64,000 bases of DNA, taken from positions 2,987,660 to 3,051,659 of the forward strand of contig NZ_KI911559.1 of assembly GCF_000515255.1 (NCBI RefSeq), given 5' to 3'. Numbering within the stretch: the stretch's first letter is position 1; each line of letters starts with the position of its first letter. Both the position numbers and the translations under genes were made by a program. A model generated the notes under the pieces. That model worked only from the letters and a program-made list of their open reading frames with translations, made no database searches and was not told the origin of the DNA. Origin of the DNA: Rhodovibrio salinarum DSM 9154. GTDB taxonomy: Bacteria > Pseudomonadota > Alphaproteobacteria > Kiloniellales > Rhodovibrionaceae. This document shows, one piece after another, positions 54,271-63,216 of this stretch.

Positions 54271-55617
54271 ATGCGTATCGCCGTCGTCGGAAGCGGGGTC
54301 GCCGGTCTCGGTGCGGCCTGGGCTCTTTCACGCCGTCACGACGTCACTGTTTTCGAGGCCGAGGCGCGCTTGGGCGGACACGCCAACACCTTGGACGTCG
54401 CCTGGCCGGACGGTACGACGACAGCCGTGGATACCGGCTTCATCGTCTATAATCCGCGCAACTACCCGTACCTGATCCGTCTGTTCGACCAGATCGGCGC
54501 TCCGACCGAGGGATCCGACATGTCGTTCGCCGTCTCGCTCGACCAGGGACGGCTGGAATATGCGGGCAGCCCGATCGGCCTGGTGGCGCAGCCGTCGAAC
54601 GTCCTGAAACCGTCCTACTGGGCGATGGTCCGGCAGATCCTGCGCTTCTACAAGGAGGCCCCGGCCCTGCTGGCGCTTGACCCCGAGGATCCAGCGGCGA
54701 TGCAGGCGCTGGGCGACTATCTGCAGGACAACGGCTACGGCGACAACTTCACCTACAACCATCTGCTGCCGATGGCCGCCGCGATCTGGTCCTGCCCGGT
54801 CGACGCGGTCATGCGCTTTCCGGTGCGCAGCTTCGTTCAGTTCCTGGACAACCACGGTCTGATGCTGATCCGCGGCCGGCCGCAGTGGCGCACGGTGGCC
54901 GGCGGCAGTCGGGAATACGTCCAACGCATCGCGGACGCCGTCGGTCACGAGCGCTTCCATACGAACGCCCCGGTTCGTGCACTCAGGCGGAGTCGCGACG
55001 GTGTGACGCTGTTCACCGACGCAGGCCCGCACCATTTCGATCAGGTCGTGCTGGCCACCCACGGCGACCAAGCCCTGCGCATCCTCGGCGACGATGCCAG
55101 CGATGCCGAGCGGCAAACGCTGGGCGCGTTCACGTACGAGGCCAACCAGACATATCTGCACAGCGACCCGACCCTGATGCCGCGCCGCCGGGCTGTCTGG
55201 TCGTCCTGGAACTACATCGGCGACGGAACACAGGATGCCAGCGCCAAGGTCTCCGTGACCTACTGGATGAACCGGCTGCAGAACCTGCCGGGTCGGAACC
55301 TGTTCGTCTCGCTCAACCCGCTGACGGCACCGGCGCCCGACACGGTACACGCGGAGATGGCCTACACCCACCCGGTCTTCGACGGCCCGGCCATCGCCGC
55401 ACAGGGACGCCTGCCCTATATTCAGGGCGCCTACCACACTTGGTTCTGCGGCAGCTATTGTGGCTACGGCTTTCACGAGGACGGCCTGGAAGCCGGGCTT
55501 GCCGTGGCGTCGGCGCTCGGGGCTCCGCCTCCCTGGAGCGAGGATGTCACGCCGGCAAGCCCGGCGGCGCGTTGCGCAGACGGCGCCCAGCCGACGCCAC
55601 AGGCCGCGGCAGAATAG
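54271..55617 (+). CDS. FAD-dependent amine oxidase-like protein (COG2907; RSP_1091/UfaD-like)
   Basis: A 448-residue flavoprotein with the dinucleotide-binding RIAVVGSGVAGLGAAWALS and the second FAD motif VFEAEARLGGHANT. The COG2907 features VDTGFIVYNPRNYPYL and the C-terminal GSYCGYGFHEDGLEAGLAVA (cut here to its key words) are present. R. sphaeroides RSP_1091, called UfaD and described as a fatty-acid desaturase step in furan fatty-acid synthesis, belongs to this group and is RpoE-dependent. GGAG lies four bases before ATG 54271. First gene of a three-gene operon. Confidence 0.88.
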   Translation: MRIAVVGSGVAGLGAAWALSRRHDVTVFEAEARLGGHANTLDVAWPDGTTTAVDTGFIVYNPRNYPYLIRLFDQIGAPTEGSDMSFAVSLDQGRLEYAGSPIGLVAQPSNVLKPSYWAMVRQILRFYKEAPALLALDPEDPAAMQALGDYLQDNGYGDNFTYNHLLPMAAAIWSCPVDAVMRFPVRSFVQFLDNHGLMLIRGRPQWRTVAGGSREYVQRIADAVGHERFHTNAPVRALRRSRDGVTLFTDAGPHHFDQVVLATHGDQALRILGDDASDAERQTLGAFTYEANQTYLHSDPTLMPRRRAVWSSWNYIGDGTQDASAKVSVTYWMNRLQNLPGRNLFVSLNPLTAPAPDTVHAEMAYTHPVFDGPAIAAQGRLPYIQGAYHTWFCGSYCGYGFHEDGLEAGLAVASALGAPPPWSEDVTPASPAARCADGAQPTPQAAAE

Positions 55618-55638
55618 GCCAGACGCACGAGGCGCCCG

Positions 55639-56466
55639 ATGACCGCAACAACGCCCCCTCCCCCTGCGCGCACACAAGCCTCGGCGCTCTACTTCGCCGG
55701 GGTCATGCACAAGCGCCTGATGCCGTTCCGTCACCGCTTCGACTACAAGGTCGTGACGCTGCTGGCGGACCTGGAGGAACTTCCGACGTTGGCTCGGCGG
55801 CTACGGCTTTTCTCGCTCGACCGCTTCAACGTCTTCTCCTTCCACCAGAAGGACCACGGGCCGCGTGATGGTTCGCCCCTGCGCCCCTGGATCGACGCCC
55901 GGCTGGCCGAGGCCGGGATCGATCTGGAGGGGGGATCGGTGCGCCTGCTGGCCTATCCGCGGCTATGGGGCTACGCCTTCAACCCGCTCACCGTGTGGTT
56001 CTGCTACCACCGCAACGGCCGCCTGATGGCGGTGGATTACGAGGTTTCCAACACCTTCGGCCAGCATCACCACTATCTGATCCCGGTACCGGACGGGCAT
56101 CGTCCAGGCCACGCGCTGCACCAGGCCTGCCGCAAGGACTTCCACGTTTCGCCCTTCATGCCAATGGAAGGCGGCTACGATTTCCGCGTCAGCGAACCCG
56201 GCGACAAGCAGGCGACCGTGATCCGCCAGCATGTCGAGGCGGGAGAGATCCTGGTCGCAAGCCAGGTCGGCCGACGGATACCGCTCACCGACGCCAACCT
56301 GCTGCGCGCCCTCGGGGCGCATCCATTGATGACGTTCAAGGTGATCGGGGCGATCCACTGGCAGGCGCTGAAGCTGTGGCGCCGTGGCGCCGGCTTTCAC
56401 ACGTCGCCTGCCCCACCCGAACAGCCGGTGACGATCGTCTATCCCACACGTGAGGCCGCCGAATGA
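55639..56466 (+). CDS. DUF1365 protein (RSP_1090/UfaO-like)
   Basis: A 275-residue DUF1365 member. It shows LYFAGVMHKRLMPFRHRFDYKV, given by its key MHKR and FRYxV-like words, then LLAYPRLWGYAFNPLTVWFCY and VSNTFGQHHHYL, and KDFHVSPFMPMEGGYDFRV. The family is characteristically found between COG2907 and a CFA synthase-like gene. The R. sphaeroides homologue RSP_1090 (UfaO) has been linked to oxygen insertion in furan fatty acids. It ends four bases inside the next gene. Confidence 0.88.
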   Translation: MTATTPPPPARTQASALYFAGVMHKRLMPFRHRFDYKVVTLLADLEELPTLARRLRLFSLDRFNVFSFHQKDHGPRDGSPLRPWIDARLAEAGIDLEGGSVRLLAYPRLWGYAFNPLTVWFCYHRNGRLMAVDYEVSNTFGQHHHYLIPVPDGHRPGHALHQACRKDFHVSPFMPMEGGYDFRVSEPGDKQATVIRQHVEAGEILVASQVGRRIPLTDANLLRALGAHPLMTFKVIGAIHWQALKLWRRGAGFHTSPAPPEQPVTIVYPTREAAE

Positions 56467-57686
56467 GTACCAGCGAGCGCACCGGACTTCCGAGCGTTCC
56501 CTTCCCTGGGCGTGGGCGTGCCGGCCTGCGCGTGATCGAGACGCTAGCCCGTCGGCTATCGGTCGGCCGGCTGGACCTGACCCTGCCCGACGGCCGGGAA
56601 ATCGTCACCCACGGCAGCCAACCGGGTCCACACGCCCGTCTGACCATCCGGCACCCACGGTTCGCCCGGAAGATGCTGTTCGGCGGCGCGCTCGGCTTCG
56701 CGGAAGCCTATCTGGACGGCGATTGCGAAACCGACGACCTGGTCTCGGTGATGGAACTCGCCGCGCGCAACGACGCCGCGCTGGGCGCAACCCTGCGCGG
56801 CCAGACGACCAGCCGCGCGCTGTCGCGGATCACGCACCTGATGCGGCCGAACACCCGCCGCGGCGCGCGCAAGAACATCGCCGCGCACTACGATCTGGGC
56901 AACGCGTTCTACGGGCTGTGGCTGGATCACACGATGACCTACTCCGCAGCCGTGTTCCCGCGGCCCGACGCCGACCTGGCGACGGCGCAGACCGAGAAGT
57001 ACCGCCGGATGGCGCAGATGGCCGAAATCCGCCCGGAACATCACGTGCTGGAGATCGGCTGTGGCTGGGGCGGCTTCGCCGAATTCGCCGCGCGGGAGAT
57101 CGGCTGCCGGGTCACCGCGATCACGATCTCCCAGGCGCAGCGCGACTACACGACCAAGCGCCTTGCCGCCGCCGGTCTGGACGACCGGGCCGAGGTCCGG
57201 TTGATCGACTACCGCGACCTGGAGGGGCAGTACGACCGCATCGTCTCGATCGAGATGATCGAGGCGGTCGGCGAAAACTGGTGGCCGACCTACTTCACCC
57301 GCCTGCGCGAACTGCTGACCGCCGGCGGCCGAGCCGCCCTACAAGCGATCACGATCGACGACACGCAGTGGGACAACTACCGCCGCAGCGCGGACTTCAT
57401 CCAGCGCTACATCTTCCCCGGCGGCATGCTGCCCGCGCCAGCCGTGATGAAGGAAAAGGTGCAACAGGCCGGCCTCGCCCATGCCGGGGAGGAGTGCTAC
57501 GGCCTGCACTACGCGGAAACGCTCAAGCGCTGGCGCCACGCTTTCGAGGAGTCCTGGCCGCGCATCGCTGCGCTCGGGTTCGACGACCGTTTCCGTCGGA
57601 TGTGGCGCTATTACCTCGCCTACTGCGAGGCAGGCTTCCGCACCGGCCGCATCGACCTACGTCAGCTGGCCCTGGTAAAAGCATAA
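56463..57686 (+). CDS. cfa: Cyclopropane-fatty-acyl-phospholipid synthase family methyltransferase
   Basis: A 407-residue SAM-dependent methylase acting on unsaturated phospholipid acyl chains. It has NIAAHYDLGNAFYGLWLD, MTYSAAVF, the SAM site LEIGCGWGGFAEFA, ITISQAQRDY, and a C-terminal active-site region ending YCEAGFRTGRID. By context it may be the methylation step (UfaM-like) of a furan fatty-acid route rather than a plain CFA synthase; sequence alone does not decide. ATG overlaps the DUF1365 stop. Confidence 0.9.
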   Translation: MSTSERTGLPSVPFPGRGRAGLRVIETLARRLSVGRLDLTLPDGREIVTHGSQPGPHARLTIRHPRFARKMLFGGALGFAEAYLDGDCETDDLVSVMELAARNDAALGATLRGQTTSRALSRITHLMRPNTRRGARKNIAAHYDLGNAFYGLWLDHTMTYSAAVFPRPDADLATAQTEKYRRMAQMAEIRPEHHVLEIGCGWGGFAEFAAREIGCRVTAITISQAQRDYTTKRLAAAGLDDRAEVRLIDYRDLEGQYDRIVSIEMIEAVGENWWPTYFTRLRELLTAGGRAALQAITIDDTQWDNYRRSADFIQRYIFPGGMLPAPAVMKEKVQQAGLAHAGEECYGLHYAETLKRWRHAFEESWPRIAALGFDDRFRRMWRYYLAYCEAGFRTGRIDLRQLALVKA

Positions 57687-57805
57687 GCCACCGCCTCGTT
57701 ACGAAATCCGCGGCGCTTTCCATCCGTATTAAGTCCTAGGGCATCGAGCGCGCTCTTCACGCCGACCCCGGCATCGGAGCAGCGCTGCGGCGACGAGGGA
57801 AAGCT

Positions 57806-58312
57806 ATGAAACCGGAAGATTTCGCGAGCAACGAACCGGCGTTTGCGCTGGAGGACTTTTTCGCCGGCAAGGGCAAGGCCTGGGGCCTGTTCCAGGACCG
57901 CTTCGGCAAGGTTCGCAAGCAGTTCGTCGCCGACACGCATGGCACTTGGGACCCCGTGGAGAACAAGCTCGCACTGACCGAGTCCTTCGTCTACGACGAC
58001 GGCAGCCAGGAAGCCCGCACCTGGCATATCCGCAAGCTGGACAACGGATATTACCAAGCCGACACCGACGATCTGGTGGGCGCGGCGGAAATCGAAGCCG
58101 CCGGCAACGCAGTCAACCTGCGCTACCGGATGAAGGTTCCGATCAACGGCAAATCGGTCGCTCTCGATTTCGACGACTGGATGTTCCGACAGAGCGACGA
58201 CATGGTGATCGACCGCGCGATCGTCACCAAATGGGGGGTCCAGATCGGCACCCTGATCATCAGCTTCCAACGCACCGCCGCCCAGAGCGGCGGACAGCAG
58301 GCGGCAGAATAA
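57806..58312 (+). CDS. DUF3833 family protein
   Basis: A 168-residue beta-rich protein of the DUF3833 group (FALEDFFAGKGKAWGLFQDRFGKVRKQF, DDGSQEARTWHIRKLDNGYY, DFDDWMFRQSDDMVIDRAIVTKWGVQIG, each seen as separated conserved blocks). Many relatives are lipoproteins, but this one lacks a signal or lipobox and appears cytoplasmic. GAGGGA precedes the start. It regularly accompanies the COG2907-DUF1365-CFA genes. Function is unknown. Confidence 0.82.
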   Translation: MKPEDFASNEPAFALEDFFAGKGKAWGLFQDRFGKVRKQFVADTHGTWDPVENKLALTESFVYDDGSQEARTWHIRKLDNGYYQADTDDLVGAAEIEAAGNAVNLRYRMKVPINGKSVALDFDDWMFRQSDDMVIDRAIVTKWGVQIGTLIISFQRTAAQSGGQQAAE

Positions 58313-58412
58313 ACGGGCTGTTCCTGTCAGCCAGCCATCTCTCAAGACGACCTTCCGGCGCCCCTAGGGTCACGCAACGGGAAGGAGCGCTGACGGTCCC
58401 CGGGGCCGTGCT

Positions 58413-58901
58413 TTACCGTGCTTCCGGAATCGCCAGCTTGCGGCGCACGCGGCGCAGCAGGAAGCCGATGCCGGGCAACTTTTCGTACAGCTGACGGCCA
58501 CTGTCCCAGTGGTCCAGGTGGGCGCTCACCAGCGCCTTGTGGTCGAAGTGGACTTCCGTCATGCCTTCGACCTGCAAGGGCCCGCGCACCGGCAAACGGC
58601 AGTGAAAGGTCCAGCGCAGGTAGGCGACCTCGTTACGCTGCTGGCTGAACACATGATCGTGGACGTCGAAGCGCGGCTCGCCGACGTCCTCGAACATCTT
58701 GTCCATGCACTTCTCGAACAGCTCGACCCCGCGCACGTCGTTGAAGGGATCGCGGAAGTGCACGTCGGGACTACACAACTCGCGTAGTTCCTTGACCCTC
58801 GCGCGCTCCAGGTTGCCGCACAGGTCGACATAGCGTGCCAACGCCAGCCGAAGGTCCTCTCCGCTGGCGGTCGTGTACCCTTCGTTCGCGCGGTCGATCA
58901 T
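58413..58901 (-). CDS. NTF2-like (SnoaL-type) protein
   Basis: A 162-residue nuclear-transport-factor-2-like fold. It has the helical start, SPDVHFRDPFNDVRG, a beta-sheet core (EVAYLRWTFHCRLP, EGMTEVHFDHKALVSAHLDHWD) and a basic C-terminal tail (LLRRVRRKLAIPEAR). Family members are small enzymes or binding proteins; conserved Asp/His residues line the pocket, but no reaction can be assigned. It lies 12 bases after the SDR gene and is convergent with the DUF3833 gene. Confidence 0.82.
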   Translation of the reverse strand: MIDRANEGYTTASGEDLRLALARYVDLCGNLERARVKELRELCSPDVHFRDPFNDVRGVELFEKCMDKMFEDVGEPRFDVHDHVFSQQRNEVAYLRWTFHCRLPVRGPLQVEGMTEVHFDHKALVSAHLDHWDSGRQLYEKLPGIGFLLRRVRRKLAIPEAR

Positions 58902-58913
58902 CGGACGGCCTCC

Positions 58914-59702
58914 TTACTCGGCGCCCTGGTGCTTGGGCACCATGCGGGCGGTCAGCTTGAACAAGACAGCGTAGGGCAGAATCCGCAGCAGCTTCATGAT
59001 CATGGCGAACCGCCAGGGAAACACGATCTCGAACTTGTCGCTGTCCAACTGCCGGCGGAACGAGGCGACGGCATCCTCCAACTCCATCAGCATGGGCATG
59101 TTGAAGTCGTTCTGGTCGGTGAGCGGCGTGCGCACGAAGCCCGGATTCACCAGCTGCAAGGTCACTCCGGTCCCGGCTAACTCGGGGCGCAGCGACTCGC
59201 ACATGTTGATCACGCCCGCCTTGCTGGCGCCGTAGCCGGCCGCCGTCGGCAGCCCCCGGTAGCCGGCGACCGAGGCAACCACGGCGATCCGCCCGGCCCC
59301 ACGGTCGATCAGGCGGGGCAACAGCGCTTCCAGCGGATAGGCCTGACCCATCACATTCAGGTTCAGGAGTTTCTGCACCGCACCGGCGTCGAACGCCCGC
59401 GCGCTGATCGGCTGGTGCGTACCGGCGGTCAGCACCGTGAGCGCGATCGCACCGTACTCGCGCTCGATGTCTTCGACCGCCTCGCGCACAGCCTTTGCGT
59501 CGGTCACGTCGAGCGGAACGGGCACGACCGCGCCCGCCATGTCGCGGGCCTCCTCGGCCATCTTGTCCAGCTCGCCCTGGCGTCTGGCGGAGGCGCAGAC
59601 CTGCCAGCCTTCGCTGGCCAGCTGCATGGCGAGCCCGCGGCCGATGCCGCTGGACGCGCCGGTGATCCAGGCGATCCCCTGGGATGGGTGCGGGGCTACC
59701 AT
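58914..59702 (-). CDS. Short-chain dehydrogenase/reductase
   Basis: A 262-residue SDR with the cofactor motif WITGASSGIGRGLA, an NxxG-like TVLTAGTH, catalytic serine in VASVAGYRG and YxxxK as YGASKAG. A C-terminal hydrophobic stretch (IMKLLRILPYAVLFKLTARM) may associate with membrane. RSP_1087 in the R. sphaeroides RpoE regulon is also an SDR. ATG 59702 overlaps the photolyase stop by seven bases, so they are coupled. Confidence 0.9.
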   Translation of the reverse strand: MVAPHPSQGIAWITGASSGIGRGLAMQLASEGWQVCASARRQGELDKMAEEARDMAGAVVPVPLDVTDAKAVREAVEDIEREYGAIALTVLTAGTHQPISARAFDAGAVQKLLNLNVMGQAYPLEALLPRLIDRGAGRIAVVASVAGYRGLPTAAGYGASKAGVINMCESLRPELAGTGVTLQLVNPGFVRTPLTDQNDFNMPMLMELEDAVASFRRQLDSDKFEIVFPWRFAMIMKLLRILPYAVLFKLTARMVPKHQGAE

Positions 59703-61246
59703 TCGCCCTCCTCGGCGTAATCGATTGAATTCAGGAACGTCTCCGCCTGCTGACGCAGGGCCTGCAGCTTCTCGGGCTGCATCTTCTTCAGCGTCGCGTA
59801 GGGCATGCTCATGCGCGGGTTGCCCTCCAGCTTGTCGCGGTTGCGGTCGATGAAGTCCCAGTAGAGCGCATTGAACGGACAAGCATCAGGGCCCGTCTGT
59901 TGCTTCACGTCGTAGCGGCAATGCCGGCAGTAGTCCGACATCCGGTCGATATACTTACCGCTCGCGGCGTAGGGCTTGCTGCCCAAGACCCCACCGTCGG
60001 CATATAGCGCCATGCCGGTGACGTTCGGCAACTCCACCCATTCATAGGCATCGGCGTACACCACCAGATACCAGTAGTTCACCGCACGCGGATCGAGTCC
60101 GGCCACAAGCGCGAACACGCCCGTGACCATCAGCCGCTGGATATGGTGGGCGTAGGCCTCCGTACGGGTCTGCTCGACCACCTCGTGGATACAGCGCATA
60201 TCGGTCTTGCCGGTCCAGAAAAAGCGCGGCAACGGCCGTGTGGCGTTCAGCCGGTTCTCCTGCGCGTAGCCCGGCATCTTCAGCCAGTAGATGCCGCGAA
60301 CGAACTCGCGCCAGCCCAGGATCTGGCGGATGAATCCCTCGACCGCGTTGAGCGGCGCGTGGCCGTCGCGGTACGCCTTTTCCGCCCGCGCGCAAACCGC
60401 ATAGGGGTCGAGCAAGCCGCAGTTCAGGTACGCGCCGATTTGGGCATGGAACAGCAGCGGCTGGCCGACCTTCATGGCATCCTGATAGTCACCGAAGCTG
60501 GGCAGCTTGTCGCGCACGAACGCCTCGAACGCCTGCTCCGCCTGCTCGGCCGTGACCGCGTAGTCGAAGCCATCGACCGCCCCGAAATGGTGGCCGAAGC
60601 GCGCGCGCACCAGATCGACCACCTCGCGCGTGATCGCATCCGGCTGGAAACGCCGTCGATCCGGCGTGCCAAGCGCGTCCGGCGCAGCCTTGCGGTTGTC
60701 CTGATCGTAGTTCCATCGCCCGCCGGTCGGCTGGCCATCGGCCTCGATCAGAAAACCGGTCGCCCGGCGCATCTCCCGATAAAAGAACTCCATGCGCAGC
60801 GACTTGCGTCCGCGCGCCCACTGTTCGAACCCATCGGTGGAACAGAAGAAGCGGTCGTCGGCGCGCAACTCGACCGGTACGCCGCAAACCTCCGACCAGC
60901 CCTGCATCTCCTGCGCCAGACGGTGTTCCTGCGCCGAAACCGCGATCACGCGCTCGGGCGCGACACGCGTCACCGCACGGACGACCTCGCCGGTCAGATC
61001 GCCCGCGTTGTCGGGATCATCGAGCTTGGTGTAGGCGACCGCGATCCCCTCGCCTTCCAACTGCTGGGCGAAGTGGCGCATGGCCGAGAAGATCAGCGCG
61101 ATCTTCTTCGGGTGATGGCGAACGTAGGTCGCCTCCGCCATCACCTCGGCCAGCAGCACCGTGTCGGCGTCGGGATCAAGGTCCTGCAAGCTCGCCAGTC
61201 CGCGCGAGAGCTGGTCGCCCAGGACGACGCGCAGCGTGCCGCCCAT
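59696..61246 (-). CDS. phrB: Fe-S photolyase / cryptochrome (FeS-BCP, CryB/PhrB type)
   Basis: A 516-residue 'deoxyribodipyrimidine photolyase-related' protein. The N-terminal antenna domain starts LRVVLGDQLS. The FAD domain includes NAVEGFIRQILGWREFVRGIYW and GVFALVAGLDPRAVNYWYL. Four cysteines for a 4Fe-4S cluster are seen in DMRCIHEV, DYCRHCRYD and DACPFNALYWDF. Known members (Agrobacterium PhrB, Rhodobacter CryB) repair (6-4) photoproducts or regulate in light. Start ATG 61246. Confidence 0.94.
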   Translation of the reverse strand: MGGTLRVVLGDQLSRGLASLQDLDPDADTVLLAEVMAEATYVRHHPKKIALIFSAMRHFAQQLEGEGIAVAYTKLDDPDNAGDLTGEVVRAVTRVAPERVIAVSAQEHRLAQEMQGWSEVCGVPVELRADDRFFCSTDGFEQWARGRKSLRMEFFYREMRRATGFLIEADGQPTGGRWNYDQDNRKAAPDALGTPDRRRFQPDAITREVVDLVRARFGHHFGAVDGFDYAVTAEQAEQAFEAFVRDKLPSFGDYQDAMKVGQPLLFHAQIGAYLNCGLLDPYAVCARAEKAYRDGHAPLNAVEGFIRQILGWREFVRGIYWLKMPGYAQENRLNATRPLPRFFWTGKTDMRCIHEVVEQTRTEAYAHHIQRLMVTGVFALVAGLDPRAVNYWYLVVYADAYEWVELPNVTGMALYADGGVLGSKPYAASGKYIDRMSDYCRHCRYDVKQQTGPDACPFNALYWDFIDRNRDKLEGNPRMSMPYATLKKMQPEKLQALRQQAETFLNSIDYAEEGEW

Positions 61247-61378
61247 GCCCTATGGCCTCGGGCGCTTTAGCATGCCGCCGGCGGGGGACCTGGGCGAGAT
61301 CGGACGGGGGTCGGTCATGCCCCCTATACGCGCCGCACCGACTGCTGGATTGCCGCGCGACCTCCCGGGACGCGCGCC

Positions 61379-61990
61379 CTACTCCTCCTTCGGCTGGCGG
61401 ATGCCCTCGAACTCGATGATCAGCTCGATTTCGTCGCCGACCAGGCCGTTGTCGACGGCGTAGGTCATGCCGTATTCGCTGCGCTGCACCGTGCCACGGG
61501 CGGAGATGCCGATGGCGTAGTGTCCATCCCCGAAGGGATAGGTCCGGCCGCCTTCGTACGTGACATCGAGGGTGAGCGGGTGCGTCTCACCCAGCAGCGT
61601 GAGCTCGCCATGGATCTTGCCGCTGTTCTCGCCGGTGACCTCCGCCTCATCGGCCGTGAAGGTCATCGTCGGATACTCCTGGACGTTCAGAAAGTCGGTG
61701 CCGCGTAGGTGGTTGTCGCGCGCCTCATGATTGGTGAACACGCTGTCGGTCTGCACCGTGATCTCGACGTCGGAGAGGGTCTGGGCTTCCGCGTCGTAGG
61801 TGAAGGAACCACTGGCTTCACGGAACATACCGACCGTGTCAGCGAGGCCCAGGTGATGGACCATGAAGACGATGGCGAAGTGCTCAGGGTCCACCTGGTA
61901 CTGGCGCGGCTCTGCCTTGGCGGGCTGCAGCGCAACCAGACCGGCGACTGCGGCAATCGCAAGCACGGCGGCGAAACGGCGGAAGGTCAT
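61379..61990 (-). CDS. YceI-family periplasmic protein
   Basis: A 203-residue secreted lipocalin-like protein. The signal peptide (MTFRRFAAVLAIAAVAGLV, Ala-X-Ala near 25) precedes a YceI barrel (YQVDPEHFAIVFMVHHLGLADTVGMF, NHEARDNHLRGTDFLNVQEYP, VDNGLVGDEIELIIEFEG, as separated blocks). YceI proteins bind isoprenoid chains such as polyprenyl quinones and are often stress-induced. ATG 61990 gives the signal peptide. It lies 132 bases upstream of the photolyase gene on the same strand. Confidence 0.9.
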   Translation of the reverse strand: MTFRRFAAVLAIAAVAGLVALQPAKAEPRQYQVDPEHFAIVFMVHHLGLADTVGMFREASGSFTYDAEAQTLSDVEITVQTDSVFTNHEARDNHLRGTDFLNVQEYPTMTFTADEAEVTGENSGKIHGELTLLGETHPLTLDVTYEGGRTYPFGDGHYAIGISARGTVQRSEYGMTYAVDNGLVGDEIELIIEFEGIRQPKEE

Positions 61991-62190
61991 CTGTTTCGAT
62001 CCCTTTTGACGTGAGGCTTCCCTGGCGTGAGCGTTCTTTGGTTGTGGCGCAGCGGTCCGTGGCCAGAGGCCGCACCCGCACACTGCGACGCTACAGAGCT
62101 CGGGCGGGCTGCGTCGATTGACAAGGTCGTGACCGAGCTTACCTTCGCGCGGGCTTTTTCCGCCGTACCGACCGGAGCGCGACCACTCCC

Positions 62191-63168
62191 ATGACCCAGG
62201 CGCAGGCCTTCTGGACCACCGCCAAAATGCAGGGCGAATTGCGCGGCGAGACGCTGCCGCCGCCGGGCGACGACGAGGTGCTGGTTCGCGCCCTCTACAG
62301 CGGCATCAGTCGTGGCAGCGAGGCGCTGGTATTTGCCGGCCACGTCCCGGAGAGCGAACGCACGCGCATGCGCTGCCCCTTCCAGGCCGGCGATTTCCCA
62401 TTTCCGGTCAAGTACGGCTACGCCAGTGTCGGACTGGTCGAGCAGGGCCCGGCGGCCCTGCAAGGCCAGGTGGTGTTCTGCCTCTATCCGCATCAGGACC
62501 GCTACGTCGTCCCGGCCGATGCCGTGATCCCATTGCCCGACGACCTGAGCACCAAACGCGCAGTGCTGGGCGCGAACGCGGAGACGGCGCTGAACGCGCT
62601 ATGGGACGGCGCCCCGCGCGTGGGCGACCGGATCGCGGTCGTCGGCGCCGGCGTCGTCGGCTGCCTGGTCGCGGCGCTCGCCGCGCGCATCCCAGGCACG
62701 CAGGTACAATTGATCGACGTCGATCCGAAAAAGGAGACGACGGCGCGCGTGCTGGACGTGCCGTTCGCCACCCCGGACAACGCCACGGGCGGTTGCGACC
62801 TGGTGGTCCACGCCACGGGCACGGGCGCGGGGCTCGGCACCGCGATCGCTCTCGCCGGGTTCGAGGCAACGCTGCTGGAGCTGTCCTGGTACGGGGCCGG
62901 CGACGTGCCAGCCCCACTTGGCGGCGCATTCCATTCCCAGCGATTGACGCTACAGTCGTCCCAGGTAGGCGCGGTATCGTCCGCCCGCCGGGCGCGCTGG
63001 ACACACAAGCAGCGTCTGACGAAAGCACTTGAACTGCTCCGCGATCCCATGTTCGGCCATCTGGTCAGCGGGGAAAGCCGGTTCGACGAGCTGCCGCGAA
63101 CCATGCAAACCTTGGCAGGGGACCCACCGGCGGGCACGCTGTGCCACCGGATCGCCTACCCCGCGTGA
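62191..63168 (+). CDS. MDR-family dehydrogenase-like protein without zinc ligands
   Basis: A 325-residue medium-chain dehydrogenase/reductase. The GroES-like domain (VLVRALYSGISRGSEALVF, KYGYASVGLVEQG) lacks the cysteine set for structural zinc and shows Ser where catalytic zinc ligands are common. The Rossmann half has AVVGAGVVGCLVAALAARI and LIDVDPKK for NAD(P) binding. It is followed 48 bases later by a PTPS-like gene and a glycosyltransferase. Substrate unknown; by context it may reduce or oxidise a pterin- or sugar-linked intermediate. Confidence 0.82.
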   Translation: MTQAQAFWTTAKMQGELRGETLPPPGDDEVLVRALYSGISRGSEALVFAGHVPESERTRMRCPFQAGDFPFPVKYGYASVGLVEQGPAALQGQVVFCLYPHQDRYVVPADAVIPLPDDLSTKRAVLGANAETALNALWDGAPRVGDRIAVVGAGVVGCLVAALAARIPGTQVQLIDVDPKKETTARVLDVPFATPDNATGGCDLVVHATGTGAGLGTAIALAGFEATLLELSWYGAGDVPAPLGGAFHSQRLTLQSSQVGAVSSARRARWTHKQRLTKALELLRDPMFGHLVSGESRFDELPRTMQTLAGDPPAGTLCHRIAYPA

Positions 63169-63216
63169 CGCCAGTCCCCGCCGCTCACGCCTGATAGACG
63201 GGACGAACGGAAAAGC

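Noticed and set aside
62118-62146. TTGACA upstream of the MDR gene as a promoter
   Set aside because: The -35 is perfect, but no hexamer close to TATAAT occurs 16-18 bases later.
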